NCBI RefSeq assembly: GCF_051401765.1
Contig: NW_027480544.1
Coordinates: forward strand, 1,302,001 to 1,366,000
Length of the DNA stretch: 64,000 nt
Direction of reading: 5' to 3'
Origin: Calliopsis andreniformis
Lineage: Eukaryota > Arthropoda > Insecta > Hymenoptera > Andrenidae
Shown piece by piece: positions 40,882 to 54,228 of the stretch (position 1 is its first letter; every line of letters begins with the position of its first letter). The notes beneath the pieces are model-generated. The model searched no databases. It saw nothing but the letters and a program-made list of their open reading frames with translations, and was not told the origin of the DNA. The position numbers were made by a program, and so were the translations under genes.

Positions 40882-41454
40882 TCAATCTTCAATACTCAAT
40901 CCTCAATCCTCAATCCTCAATCCTCAATACTCAACCATCAATCCTCAATTCTCAATACTCAATCTTCAATGCTCAATCCTGAATCCTCAATCATCAATAC
41001 TCAACCTTCAATCCTCAATCCACAATCTTCAATCCTCAGCCCTCAATCCTCAATCCACAATCCTCAATCCACAATCATCAACCTTCAATCCTCAACACAC
41101 AATCTCCAGTCCTCAATCCTCAATCCTCAATCGTCAATCCTCATTCTTCAATCCTCAATACCCAATCCTCAATCCTCAATCCTCATTCCTCAAACCTCAA
41201 TCCTCAACCCCCAGTCCTCATCCTCAATTCGCAATTCTCAATCCTCAATTCTCAATCCTCAATCTTCTATCCTCAATAATCAATATCCTATCCTATGTCC
41301 TCAATCCCCAATACTCAATCCTTAATCCTCAACAGTCAGTCCTCGCCTCAATCCTCAAACCTCAATCCTGAATCCTCCATCTTCAATCATCAATACTCAA
41401 TCTTCAATCCTCAATCGTCAATCCTCAATCCTCAATGCTCTATCCTCATTCCTC

Positions 41455-41520
41455 AATATTCAATACACAACCCTCAACCATCAATCCCCAATCCTCAATC
41501 GTCAATCCTCAATCCTCAAT
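41455..41520 (+). repeat. Leader sequence without its own box
   Basis: Opens on CAATATTCAATACAC and is followed at 41524 by a second leader, which does lead into a type 3 box. The right end is approximate. Confidence 0.5.
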
Positions 41521-41568
41521 CCTCAATATTCAACACAAACCCGTCTACCATCAATTCTCAATACTCAA

Positions 41569-41704
41569 CCATCAATCCTCAATTCTCAATACTCAATAGA
41601 ATATCCTGAATTCTCATGATTCAATACTCAATCCACAATATTCAATAATCAAACCTCAATCCTCAAACATCAATTCTCAACACGCATTCCTCAACACTCG
41701 GTCC
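41569..41704 (+). repeat. Landmark box, type 3
   Basis: The leader starts at 41524. Has GAATTCTCATGATTC and CAATATTCAATAATC. Confidence 0.72.
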
Positions 41705-41848
41705 TCTCTCTTCAATCCTCCATCGTCTATCCTCTATCCTCAAGTGTCAATCCTCAATCCTCAATCCTCAACCCTCAATCGTCAGGCCTCAAACCTCAAT
41801 TCTTAATCCTCAATCCTGAATGCTCAATCTTCATCCCACAGTCCGCAA

Positions 41849-41984
41849 CAATCAATTGTCGATCCTCAATCCTCAATAGAGTATCCTCAATTCACAGTTT
41901 TCAATACTCAATCCCCAATCTTCAATCTTCAAACCTCAATCCACAGACATCAATTCTCATCACTCAACCCTCAACACTCAGTCC
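41849..41984 (+). repeat. Landmark box, type 1
   Basis: Has AATTGTCGATCC, AGAGTATCC and CACAGACATC. Type 3 partner is 280 bases to the left. Confidence 0.75.
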
Positions 41985-42595
41985 TCAATCTTCAATCCTC
42001 AATCCTCAATCCTCAATCTTCAGTCCTCCATACTCAACCTTAAATCCTCGATCCTCAATCATCAATCCTCAATCCTCAATCCTCAGTCATCAATCCTCAA
42101 TCTTCAATACTCAATCCTCAATCCTCAATCCTGAATCCTCAATCCTCAATCCTCATTCCTCAAACCTCAATCCTCAACCCTCAGTCCTCATACTCAATTC
42201 TCAATCCTCATTCCTCAATCCTCAATCTTCAATCGTCAATAATCAATCTCCTATTCTAGATCCTCAATCCCCAATACTCTATCATTAAACCTCAATATTC
42301 AATCCTCTATCTCCAGTCCTCAATCTTCAATCCACAAAGCTCAATAATCAATCCTCAATCCTCAGTCCTCAATCCTCAATCTTCAGTCCTCAATCCTCAA
42401 TCCTCAATACTCAAACCTCAATCCTGAACCGTCAGTCCTTGTCCTCAATCCTCAACCCTCAACACTCAATCCTTAATCCTCAAACTTCAATCATCAACAC
42501 TCAATCTTCAATCCTCAATTCTCAATCCTCAATCCTCAATCCTCAATCCTCAATATTCAATACACAACCCTCAAACATCAATCCTCAATACTCAA

Positions 42596-42731
42596 TCATC
42601 AATCCTCAATTCTCAATACTCAATGGAATATCCTGAATTCTCAGTTTTCAATACTCAATCCTCAATCTTCAATCATCAAGTCTCCATCCACAAACATCAA
42701 TTCTCATCACTCAACCCTCAACACTCAATTC
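42596..42731 (+). repeat. Landmark box, type 2
   Basis: The leader starts at 42551. Has AATGGAATATCCTG and CATCAAGTCTCCATCC. Confidence 0.72.
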
Positions 42732-42830
42732 TCAATCCTCAATCCTCAATCCTCAATCCTCAATCCTGGATCTTCAATCCTCAATACTCAATCCTCAATC
42801 CTCAATCCTCAATCCTCAATCCTCAATCCA

Positions 42831-43193
42831 CAAACCTCAATCGTCAATCTTCAATGCTCAATACTCAATCTTCATTCCTCAATCCTCAATCCTCAATCCT
42901 CAATCCTCATTAATCAATCCTCAATACCCAATCCTCAATCTTCAATCCTCAGTCCTCAATCCTCAATTCTCAATCCTCAATCCTCAGTCCTCAGTCCTCA
43001 AACCTCAATCCTCAGCCCTCAGACCTCATGTCAATCCTCAATCCTCAATCCTCTATCCTCAATCTTCAATGCCCAATACTCAACCTTCAATCCTCAATCC
43101 TCTGTCCTCAAACCTCAATTTTGAGTCCTCAGTCCTGAATCCTCAATATTCATCCCTCAGTCCTCAACAATCAGTCCTCAATCCTCTGTCATC
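42831..43193 (+). repeat. 364-base module, copy 1 (363 bases)
   Basis: Runs from CAAACCTCAATCGTC to CTCTGTCATC, with TCATTAATCAATCC and AATTTTGAGTCC inside. One base is missing at AGACCTCATGTC (near 43030), against AGACCTCATCGTC in copies 3-5. Confidence 0.85.
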
Positions 43194-43809
43194 AATCCTC
43201 AATCTTCAAGACTCGACCCTCAATCCTCACTCCTCAATCCTCAATCCTCAATCCTCATTCCTCAATCCTCAATCTTAATCTTCAATCCTCAATACTCAGT
43301 CTTCAATCCTCAATCCTCAATCCTCAATCCTCAATCCTCAATCTTCAATCCTCAATAATCGATCCTCAATCTACAATCCTCAATACTCAATCTGCAATCC
43401 TCAATCCTCACGCCTCAATCCTCAATCCTCATTCTTTAATCCTCAATACCGAATCCTCAATCTTAAATCCTCAATCCTCAATCCTCAAGTCACAATCCTC
43501 AATCCTCAATCCTCAGACTTCAAACATCAATACTCAACCCTCAGTCCTCCTCCTCAATCCACAACCCTCAATCCTCAATCCTCAATCTTCAATCATTAAT
43601 ATTCAATCTTCAATCCACAATCCTCAATCCTCAATCCTCAATCCTCAACCCTCAATCCTCAACGTCCAATCCTCAATACCCAATCCTCAGACTTCAATCC
43701 TCAATCCTCAATCCTCAATCCTCAATCCTCAATCCTCAATCCTCAGTCCTCAAACCTCAATCCTGAATCCTCAATCCTGAATCCTCAATCTTCAGCCCTG
43801 AGTCTTCAA

Positions 43810-43945
43810 CAATCAGTTGTCAATCCTCAATCCTCAATAGAATATCCTCAGTTCACAGTTTTCCATACGCAATACTCAATCTGCAATCTTCAAATCTCTA
43901 TTCACAAACATCAGTTCTCATCACTCAACCTTCAACACTCAGTCC
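43810..43945 (+). repeat. Landmark box, type 1, CCATACGC subtype
   Basis: Has CAGTTCACAG, CCATACGC and CTATTCAC. Copied at 54845. Confidence 0.8.
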
Positions 43946-44243
43946 CCAATCCTCAATCTTCAATCCTCAATCCTCAACCCTCAATCCCCAATCCTCAATC
44001 CTCAATCTTCAATCCTCCATACTCAATCTTCAATCCTCAATCCTCAATCCTCAATACTCCATCCTGAATCCTCAATACTCAATCCTCAATCTTCAATCCT
44101 CAATCCTCAATCCTCAATACTCAATCCTCAATCCTCAATCCTCAGACCTCAATCCTCAATCCTCAAACCTCAATCCTCAGTCCTCGAACCACAATCCTGA
44201 ATCCTCAATCCTGAAACCTCAATCTTCAGCCCTCAGTCCTCAA

Positions 44244-44379
44244 CAATCAGTTGTCAATCCTCAATCCTCAATAGAATATCCTCAGTTCAGAGTTTTCCAT
44301 ACGCAATACTCAATCTGCAATCTTCAAATCTCTATTCACAAACATCAATTCTCATCACTCAACCTTCAACACTCAGTCC
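44244..44379 (+). repeat. Landmark box, type 1, CCATACGC subtype
   Basis: Has CAGTTCAGAG and CCATACGC. Copied at 55279. Confidence 0.8.
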
Positions 44380-46116
44380 CCAATCCTCAATCTTCAATCC
44401 TCAATCCTCAACCCTCAATCCCCAATCCTCAATCTTCAATCATCAATTCTCAATCTTCAATCCTCAATCCTCAATCTTCAATCCTCAATCTTCAATCCTC
44501 AATCCTCAATCCTCATTCATCAATCCTCAATACCCAGTCCTCAATCTTCAATCCTAAATCCCCAATCCTCAATTCTCAATCCTCAATCCCCAGTCCTCAG
44601 TGCTCAAACCGCAATCCTCAACCCTCAGCCCTCATAGTCAATCCTCAATCCTCAATTCTCAATACTCAATCTTCAATCCTGAATACTGAATCTTCAATCC
44701 TCAATCCTCAATCCTCAATTCTCAATACTCAATCTTCAATCCTCAGTCCTCAATCCTCAATCCTCAATCTTCAATCCTCAATACTCAATCCTCATTCTTC
44801 AATCTTCAATCCTCAATCCTCAATCCTCAATCCTCAGTCCTCAATCCTCAATCCTCAATCCTCAATTCTCAATCCTCAATACTCAATCTTCAGTCCTCAA
44901 TACTGAATCTTCAATCCTCAATCCTCAATCCTCAATTCTCAATCCTCAATACTCAGTCCTCAATCGTCAATCCTCAATCCTCAATCCCCAATCCTCAATC
45001 TTCAATCCTCAATACTCAATCTTCAATCCTCAATCCTCAATCCTCAATCCACAATCTTCAATTCTCAATCCTCAATCCTCAATCCACAATCCTCATTCTT
45101 CAATCCTCAATACCCAGTCCTCAATCTTCAATCCTAAATCCTGAATCCTCAATTCTCAATCCTCAATCCTCAGTCCTCAGTCCTCAAACCTCAATCCTCG
45201 ACCCTCAGCCCTCATAGTCAATCCTCAATCCTCAATCCTCAATCCTCAATCTTCAATCCTCAATACTGAATCTTCAATCCTCAATCCTCAATCCTCAATT
45301 CTTAATCCTCAATACTCTATCCTCAATCGTCAATCCTCAATCCCCAATCATTAATCTTCAATCCTCAATCCTCAATCCTCAATCCACAATCCTCAATATT
45401 CAATCCTCAATACTCAATCTTCAATCATCAATCCTGAATCCTCAATCCTCAATCCTCAATCCTCAATTCTTAATCCTCAATACTCTATCCCCAATCGTAA
45501 ATCCTCAATCCCCAATCATTAATCTTCAATCCTCAATCCTCAATCCTCAATCCACAATCCTCAATATTCAATCCTCAAGACTCAATCTTCAATCCTCAAT
45601 CCTGAATCCTCAATCCTCAATCCTCAATCCTCATTCCTCAATCCTCAGTCTTCAATCCTCAGTACTCAATCTTCAATCCTCAATCCTGAATCCTCAATCC
45701 TCAATCCTCAATCCTCATTCCTCAATCCTCAGTCTTCAATCCTCAGTACTCAATCTTCAATCCTCAATCCTCAATCCTCAATCCTCAATCCTCATTCTTC
45801 AATCCTCAATACCCAATCCTCAATCTTGAATCCTCAATCCTCAATCCTCAATTCTCAATCCTCAATCCTCAATCCTCAGAACTCAAACATCAATACCCAA
45901 CCCTCAGTCCTCGTCCTCAATCCACAGCCCTCAATCCTCAATCCTCAATCTTCAATCATCTTATATTCAATCTTCAGTCCCCAATCCTCAGTCCTCAATC
46001 CTCAATCCTCAATCCTCAATGTCAATCCGCAATACCCAATCCTCAATCCTCAGCCCTCAAACCTCAATCCTGAATCCTCAATCCTGAATCCTCAATCTTC
46101 AGACCTAAGTCCTCAA

Positions 46117-46252
46117 CAATCAGTTGTCAATTCCCAATCCTCAATAGAATATCATCAATTCACAGTTTTCAATACTCAATACTCAATCTGCAATCTTTAA
46201 ATCTCTATCCACAAACATCAATTCTCATCACACAACCCTCAGCTCTCAGTCC
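46117..46252 (+). repeat. Landmark box, type 1
   Basis: Has AGAATATCATC, CTTTAAATC and CAGCTCTC. Confidence 0.78.
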
Positions 46253-46759
46253 CCAATCCTCAATCTTCAATCCTCAATCCTCAATCCTCAATTCTTAATA
46301 CTCAATACTCAATCCTCAATCGTCAATCCTCAATCCCCAATCCTTAATGTTCAATCCTCAATCCTCAATCCTCAATCCACAATCCTCAATATTCAATCCT
46401 CAATACTCAATCTTCAATCCTCAATCCGCAATCGTCAATCCTCAATCCTCAATCCTCAATCCTCAATCCTCAATCCTCAAGCCCCAATCTTCAATCCTCA
46501 ACACTCAATCATCAATCTTCAATCCTCAATACTCAATCTTCGATCCTCAATGCTCAATCCTCAACCTTCAATCCTCAATACTCAATCTTCAATCGTCAAT
46601 CCTCAGTCCTCATCCTCAATCCTCAACCCTCAATCCTCAATCCTCAATCTTCAATCCTCAATACTCAATCTTCAACCCTCAATCCTCAATCCTCAGACCT
46701 CAAACCTCAATTCTGAATCCTCAATCCTGAATCCTCAATCTTCAGCCCTCAGTCCTCAA

Positions 46760-46895
46760 CAATCTGGTGACAATCCTCAATCCTCAATAGAATATCCTCA
46801 ATTCGCAGATTTCGATACACAATACTCAATCTGCAATCTTCATATCTCTATCCACAAGCATCAATTCTCATCATTCAACCCTCAACACTCAGTCC
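46760..46895 (+). repeat. Landmark box, type 1 (diverged)
   Basis: Has CAATCTGGTGAC, ATTCGCAGATTTCG and CTTCATATC. Confidence 0.72.
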
Positions 46896-47824
46896 TCAAT
46901 GTTCAATCCTCAATCCTCAATCCTCAATCTTCAATCCTCAATACTCAATCTTCAATCCTCAATCCTCAATCCTCAATCCTCAGTCCTCATTCTTCAATCC
47001 TCAATACCCAATCCTCAATCTTCAATCCTCAATCCTCAATCCCCAATTCTCAATCCTCAATCCTCAATCCTCAGACCTCAAACATCAATACTCAACCCTC
47101 AGTAATCGTCCACAATCACTACACTCAATCCTAAATCCTCAATCTTCAATCATCAATATTCAATCTTCAATCCTCAATCCTCAATCCTCGATCCTCAATC
47201 CTCAATCCTCAATGTGCAATCCTCAATACCCAATCCTCAATCTTCAATCCTCAATCCTCAATCCTCAATCCTCAATACTCAATCCTCAATCTTCAATCCT
47301 CAATACTCAATCTTCAAACCTCAATCCTCAATCCTGAACCCTCAATCCTCAATCCTCAATCCTCAATCGTCAGTCTTCCATCCTCAATACTCAATCTTCA
47401 ATCCTCAATGCTCAATCCTCAATACTCAATCCTCAATCCTCAATCTTAATCTTCAATCCTCAATACTCAATCTTCAATCCTCAATCCTCAATCCTCAATC
47501 CTCAACACTCAATCCTCAATCTTCAACCCTCAATCCTCAGTCCTCAATCTACAACCCTCAATAATCAACCTGCAATCCTCAATCCTCAGTCCTCAATCCT
47601 CAATCATCATTCTGCAATCCTCAATACCGAATCCTCAATCTTCAATCCTCAATCCTCAATACTCAATCTTCAATCCTCAATCCTCAATTTTCAATCCTCA
47701 ATGCTCAATCCTCAATCCTCAATCCTCAATCCTCAATCCTCAATCCTCAATCCTCAATCCTGGATCTTCAATCCTCAATACTCAATCCTCAATCCTCAAT
47801 CCTCAATCCTCAATCCTCAATCCA

Positions 47825-48187
47825 CAAACCTCAATCGTCAATCTTCAATGCTCAATACTCAATCTTCATTCCTCAATCCTCAATCCTCAATCCTCAATCC
47901 TCATTAATCAATCCTCAATACCCAATCCTCAATCTTCAATCCTCAGTCCTCAATCCTCAATTCTCAATCCTCAATCCTCAGTCCTCAGTCCTCAAACCTC
48001 AATCCTCAGCCCTCAGACCTCATGTCAATCCTCAATCCTCAATCCTCTATCCTCAATCTTCAATGCCCAATACTCAACCTTCAATCCTCAATCCTCTGTC
48101 CTCAAACCTCAATTTTGAGTCCTCAGTCCTGAATCCTCAATATTCATCCCTCAGTCCTCAACAATCAGTCCTCAATCCTCTGTCATC
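47825..48187 (+). repeat. 364-base module, copy 2 (363 bases)
   Basis: Lies 4,994 bases from copy 1 and shares its one-base loss (near 48024). The flanking 42.73-43.19 and 47.73-48.19 kb stretches also match, so copies 1 and 2 are the closest pair to the left of the module end. Confidence 0.85.
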
Positions 48188-48680
48188 AATCCTCAATCTT
48201 CAATACTCAATCCTCATTCCTCAATCCTCAATCCTCAATCCTCAATCCTCATTCCTCAATCCTCAATCTTAATCTTCAATCCTCAATACTCAGTCTTCAA
48301 TCCTCAATCCTCAATCCTCAATCCACAACCCTCAATCTTCAATCCTCAATCATCAATCCTCTATCTACAATCCTAAATACTCAATCTGCAATCCTCAATC
48401 CTCACTCCTCAATCCTCAAACCTCATTCTTCAATCCTCAATACCGAATCCTCAGTCTTCAATCCTCAATCCTCAATCCTCAATTCTCAATCCTCAATCCT
48501 CAATCCTCAGACTTCAAACATCAATACTCAACCCTCAGTCCTCGTCCTCAATCCACAACCCTCAACCCTCAGTCCTCGTCCTCAATCCACAACCCTCAAT
48601 CCTCAATCCTCAATCTTCAATCATAAATACACAATCTTCAATCCTCAATCTTCAATCCTCAATCCACAATCCTCAATCCT

Positions 48681-48735
48681 CAATTTTCAACACACATTCC
48701 TCAACCATCAATTCTCAATACTCAACCATCAATCC
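48681..48735 (+). repeat. Leader sequence without a box
   Basis: Reads CAATTTTCAACACAC and CCTCAACCATC, then joins to CTCAGACCTCAAAC instead of a box core. The same join follows the leader at 51608. Confidence 0.55.
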
Positions 48736-49018
48736 TCAGACCTCAAACATCAATAATCAACACTCAGACCTCGTCCGCAATCCACAACCCTCAACACTCA
48801 ATACTCAATCTTCAATCATCAATATTCAATCTTCAATCCTCAATCCTTAATCCTCAATACTCAATGTTCAATCCTCAATACCCAATACGCAATCTTCAAT
48901 CCTCAATCCTCAATCCTCAATCCTCAATCCTCAATTCTCAATCCTCAATCCTCAGCCCTCAAACCTCAATCCCTAATCCTCAATCCTGAATCCTCAATCT
49001 TCAGCCCTCAGTACTCAA

Positions 49019-49154
49019 CAATCAGTTGTCAATCCCCAATCCTCAATAGAATATCCTCAATTCACAGTTTTCAATACTCAATACTCAATCTGCAATCTTC
49101 AAATCTCTACCCACAAACATCAATTCTCATCACTCAACCCTCAACACTCAGTCC
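49019..49154 (+). repeat. Landmark box, type 1
   Basis: Has AATCCCCAATCC and CTACCCAC. Close relative of 51946. Confidence 0.78.
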
Positions 49155-49508
49155 CCAACCCTCAATCCTCAATCCTCAATCCTCATTCCTCAATCTTCAA
49201 TCCTCAATACCCACTCCTCATCACTCAACTCTCAACACTCAGTCCTCAATCTTCAACCCTCAATCCTCAATCTTCAATCTTCAATCCTCAATACTCGATC
49301 TTCAATCCCCAATCCTCAATCCACAACCCTCAATCCTCAATCCTCAGTCATCAATCCTCAATCTTCAATACTCAATCCTCAATCCTCAATCCTAAATCCT
49401 CAATCTTCCATCCTCAATACTCAATCTTCAATCCTCAATCCCCTGTCCTCAAACCTAAATTCTGAATCCTCAATCCTGAATCCTCAATCTTCAGCCCTCA
49501 GTCCTCAA

Positions 49509-49644
49509 CAATCAGTTGTAAATTCTCAATCCTCAATAGAATATCCTCAATTCACAGTTTTCAATACTCAATACTCAAACTGCAATCTTCAAGCCTCTAT
49601 TCACAAACATCAATTCTCATCACTCAACCCTCAACACTCCGTCC
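49509..49644 (+). repeat. Landmark box, type 1
   Basis: Has GTTGTAAATTC, CAAACTGC and CAAGCCTC. Confidence 0.76.
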
Positions 49645-50451
49645 CCAATCCTCAAACTTCAATCCTCAATCCTCAATCCTCAACCCTCAATCCTCAATCC
49701 TCAATTTTCAAACCTCAATAATCAATCTTCAATCCCCAATCCTCAATCCTCAATCCTCAATCGTCAGACTTCAATCCTCAATACTCAATATTCAATCCTG
49801 AATCCTCAATCCTCAATCCTCAATCCTCATTCTTCAATCCTGAATACCCAATCCTCAATCATCAATCCTCAATCCTCAATTCTCAACCCTCAATCCTCAA
49901 TGCTCAATCCTCAATCCTCATTCCTCAATCCTCAATCTTAATCTTCAATCCTCAATACTCAGTCTTCAGTCCTCAATCCTCAATCCTCAATCCTCAATCC
50001 TCAATCTTCAATCCTCAATCCTCAATCCTCAATCTACAATCCTCAATACTCAATCTGCAATCCTCAATCCTCACTCCTCAATCCTCAATCCTCATTCTTC
50101 AATCCTCAATACCGAATCCTCAATCTTAAATCCTCAATCCTCAATCCTCAATCCTCAGACTTCAAACATCAATACTCAACCCTCAGTCCTCGTCCTCAAT
50201 CCACAAACCTCAATCCTCAATCCTCAATCTTCAATCATTAATATTCAATCTTCAATCCACAATCCTCAATCCTCAATCCTCAATCCTCAACCCTCAATCC
50301 TCAACGTCCAATCCTCAATACCCAATCCTCAGACTTCAATCCTCAATCCTCAATCCTCAATCCTCAATCCTCAATCCTCAATCCTCAGTCCTCAAACCTC
50401 AATCCTGAATCCTCAACCCTCAATCCTCAATCTTCAGCCCCGAGTCCTCAA

Positions 50452-50587
50452 CAATCAGTTGTCAATCCTCAATCCTCAATAGAACGTCCTCAATTCACAG
50501 TTTTCAATACTCAATACTCAATCTGCAATCTTCAGATCTCTATACACAAACATCAATTCTCATCACTCAACCCTCAATACTCAGTCC
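50452..50587 (+). repeat. Landmark box, type 1
   Basis: Has AGAACGTCC and CTATACAC. Close relative of 53539. Confidence 0.78.
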
Positions 50588-50777
50588 CCAATCCTCAATC
50601 CTCAGTCCTCAATCCTCAATCCTCATTCTTCAATCCTCAATACCGAATCCTCAATCTTCAATCCTCAATCCTCAATACTCAATCCTCAATCCTCAATCCT
50701 CAGTCCTCAATCCTGGATCTTCAATCCTCAATACTCAATCCTCATTTCTCAATCCTCAATCCTCAATCCTCAATCCA

Positions 50778-51141
50778 CAAACCTCAATCGTCAATCTTCA
50801 ATCCTCAATACTCAATCTTCATTCCTCAATCCTCAATCCTCAATCCTCAACCCTCATTAATCAATCCTCAATACCCAATCCTCAATCTTCAATCCTCAGT
50901 CCTCAATTCTCAATTCTCAATCCTCAATCCTCAGTCCTCAGACCTCAAACCTCAATCCTCAGCCCTCAGACCTCATCGTCAATCCTCAATCCTCAATCCT
51001 CTATCCTCAATCTTCAATGCCCAATACTCAACCTTCAATCCTCAATCCTCTGTCCTCAAACCTCAATTTTGAGTCCTCAGTCCTGAATCCTCAATATTCA
51101 TCCCTCAGTCCTCAACAATCGGTCCTCAATCCTCTGTCATC
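50778..51141 (+). repeat. 364-base module, copy 3
   Basis: Full length, exactly 52 heptamers, with CATCGTC intact. It reads CAATCGGTCC near 51118 where the others have CAATCAGTCC. Confidence 0.82.
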
Positions 51142-51607
51142 AATCCTCAATCTTCAATACTCAATCCTCAATCCTCAATCCTCAATCCTCAATCCTCAAT
51201 CCTCAATCCTCATTCCTCAATACTGAATCTTAATCTTGAATCCTCAATACTCAGTCTTCAATCCTCAATCCTCAATCCTCAATCCTCAATCCTCAATCTT
51301 CAATCATCAATCATCAATCCTCAATCTACAATCCTCAATACTCAATCTGCAATCCTCAATCCTCACTCCTCAATCCTCAATCCTCATTCTTCAATCCTCA
51401 ATACCGAATCCTCAATCTTCAATCCTCGATCCTCAATCCTCAATTCTCAATCCTCAATCCTCAATCCTCAGACTTCAAACATCAATACTCAACCCTCAGT
51501 CCTCGTCCTCAATCCACAACCCTCAATCCTCAATCCTCAATCTTCAATCATAAATACACAATCTTCAATCCTCCATTTTCAATCCTCAATCCTCAATCCT
51601 CAATCCT

Positions 51608-51662
51608 CAATATTCAACACACAACCCTCAGCCATCAATTCTCAATACTCAACCATCAATCC
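51608..51662 (+). repeat. Leader sequence without a box
   Basis: Reads AATATTCAACACAC and GCCATC, then CTCAGACCTCAAAC, as at 48681. The shared join marks the two sites as copies of one rearranged module. Confidence 0.55.
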
Positions 51663-51945
51663 TCAGACCTCAAACATCAATAGTCAACACTCAGTCCTCG
51701 TCCTCAATCCACAACCCTCAACCCTCAATACTCAATCTTCAATCATCAATATTCAATCTTCAATCCTCAATCCTTAATCCTCAGTACTCAATGTTCAATC
51801 CCCAATACCCAATACTCAATCTTCAATCCTCAATCCTCAATCCTCAATCCTCAATCCTCAATTCTCAATCCTCAATCCTCAGCCCTCAAACCTCAATCCC
51901 TAATCCTCAATCCTGAATCCTCAATCTTCAGCCCTCAGTACTCAA

Positions 51946-52081
51946 CAATCAGTTGTCAATCCCCAATCCTCAATAGAATATCCTCAATTCACTGTTTTCA
52001 ATACTCAATACTCAATCTGCAATCTTCAAATCTCTACCTACAAACATCAATTCTCATCACTCAACCCTCAACACTCAGTCC
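51946..52081 (+). repeat. Landmark box, type 1
   Basis: Has CACTGTTTTC and CTACCTAC. Relative of 49019. Confidence 0.78.
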
Positions 52082-52620
52082 CCAACCCTCAATTCTCAAT
52101 CCTCATTCCTCAATCTTCAATCCTCAATACCCAATCCTCATCACTCAACTCTCAACACTCAGTCCTCAATCTTCAATCCTCAATACTCAATCTTCAATCC
52201 TCAATGCTCAATCCTCAATACTCAATCCTCAATCCTCAATCTTAACCTTCAATCCTCAATACTCAATCTTCAATCCTCAATCCTCAATCCTCAATCCTCA
52301 ACACTCAATCCTCAATCTTCAACCCTCAATCCTCAGTCCTCAATCTACAATCCTCAATAATCAATCTGCAATCCTCAATCCTCAGTCCTCAATCCTCAAT
52401 CATCATTCTGCAATCCTCAATACCGAATCCTCAATCTTCAATCCTCAATCCTCAATACTCAATCTTCAATCCTCAATCCTCAATTTTCAATCCTCAATGC
52501 TCAATCCTCAATCCTCAATCCTCAATCCTCAATCCTCAATCCTCAATCCTCAATCCTAGATCTTCATTCCTCAACACTCAATCCTCAATCCTCAATCCTC
52601 AATCCTCAATCCTCAATCCA

Positions 52621-52984
52621 CAAACCTCAATCGTCAATCTTCAATCCTCAATACTCAATCTTCATTCCTCAATCCTCAATCCTCAATCCTCAATCCTCAT
52701 TAATCAATCCTCAATACCCAATCCTCAATCTTCAATCCTCAGTCCTCAATCCTCAATTCTCAATCCTCAATCCTCAGTCCTCAGTCCTCAAACCTCAATC
52801 CTCAGCCCTCAGACCTCATCGTCAATCCTCAATCCTCAATCCTCTATCCTCAATCTTCAATGCCCAATACTCAACCTTCAATCCTCAATCCTCTGTCCTC
52901 AAACGTCAATTTTGAGTCCTCAGTCCTGAATCCTCAATATTCATCCCTCAGTCCTCAACAATCAGTCCTCAATCCTCTGTCATC
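52621..52984 (+). repeat. 364-base module, copy 4
   Basis: Full length with CATCGTC intact. It reads CAAACGTCAATTTTG where the others have CAAACCTCAATTTTG. Confidence 0.82.
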
Positions 52985-53538
52985 AATCCTCAATCTTCAA
53001 TTCTCAATCTTCAATCCTCAATACTCAGTCTTCAATCCACAATCATCAATCCTCAATCCTCAATCCTCAATCTTCAATCCTCAATCCTCAATCCTCAATC
53101 TACAATACTCAAAACTCAATCTGCAATTCTCAATCCTCACTCCTCAATCCTCAATCCTCATTCTTCAATCCTCAATACCGAATCCTCAATCTTAAATCCT
53201 CAATCCTCAATCCTCAATTCACAATCCTCAATCCTCAATCCTCAGACTTCAAACATCAATACTCAACCCTCAGTCCTCGTCCTCAATCCACAACCCTCAA
53301 TCCTCAATCCTCAATCTTCAATCATTAATATTGAATCTTCAATCCACAATCCTCAATCCTCAATCCTCAATCCTCAACCCTCAATCCTCAACATCCAATC
53401 CTCAATACCCAATCCTCAGACTTCAATCCTCAATACTCAATCCTCAATCCTCAATCCTCAATCCTCAATCCTCAGTCCTCAAACCTCAATCCTGAATCCT
53501 CAACCCTGATTCCTCAATCTTCAGCCCTGAGTCCTCAA

Positions 53539-53674
53539 CAATCAGTTGTCAATCCTCAATCCTCAATAGAACGTACTCAATTCACAGTTTTCAATACTCA
53601 ATACTCAATCCGCAATCTTCAGATCTCTATACACAAACATCAATTCTCATCACTCAACCCTCAATACTCAGTCC
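53539..53674 (+). repeat. Landmark box, type 1
   Basis: Has AGAACGTACTC, CAATCCGC and CTATACAC. Confidence 0.78.
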
Positions 53675-53864
53675 CCAATCCTCAATCCTCAGTCCTCAAT
53701 CCTCAATCCTCATTCTTCAATCCTCAATACCGAATCCTCAATCTTCAATCCTCAATCCTCAATACTCAATCCTCAACCCTCAATCCTCAATCCTCAATCC
53801 TGGATCTTCAATCCTCAATACTCAATCCTCAATTCTCAATCCTCTATCCTCAAACCTCAATCCA

Positions 53865-54228
53865 CAAACCTCAATCGTCAATCTTCAATCCTCAATGCTC
53901 AATCTTCATTCCTCAATCCTCAATCCTCAATCCTCAATCCTCATTAATCAATCCTCAATACCCAATCCTCAATCTTCAATCCTCAGTCCTCAATCCTCAA
54001 TTCTCAATCCTCAATCCTCAGTCCTCAGTCCTCAAACCCCAATCCTCAGCCCTCAGACCTCATCGTCAATCCTCAATCCTCAATCCTCTATCCTCAATCT
54101 TCAATGCCCAATACTCAACCTTCAATCCTCAATCCTCTGTCCTCAAACCTCAATTTTGAGTCCTCAGTCCTGAATCCTCAATATTCATCCCTCAGTCCTC
54201 AACAATCAGTCCTCAATCCTCTGTCATC
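53865..54228 (+). repeat. 364-base module, copy 5
   Basis: Full length with CATCGTC intact. It is followed by the same 1.7 kb that follows copy 1, so copy 5 is the right-hand partner of copy 1 from the module end onward. Confidence 0.82.

Larger units (their letters stand above)
43194..44890 (+). repeat. 1.7-kb segment repeated at +11,035, left copy
   Basis: Pairs with 54229-55925 at a constant offset of 11,035, including two boxes with the rare CCATACGC variant (43810 and 44244). Differences noticed include 43856 C against 54891 G. Near 44890 homology jumps by about 60 bases. Confidence 0.82.
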
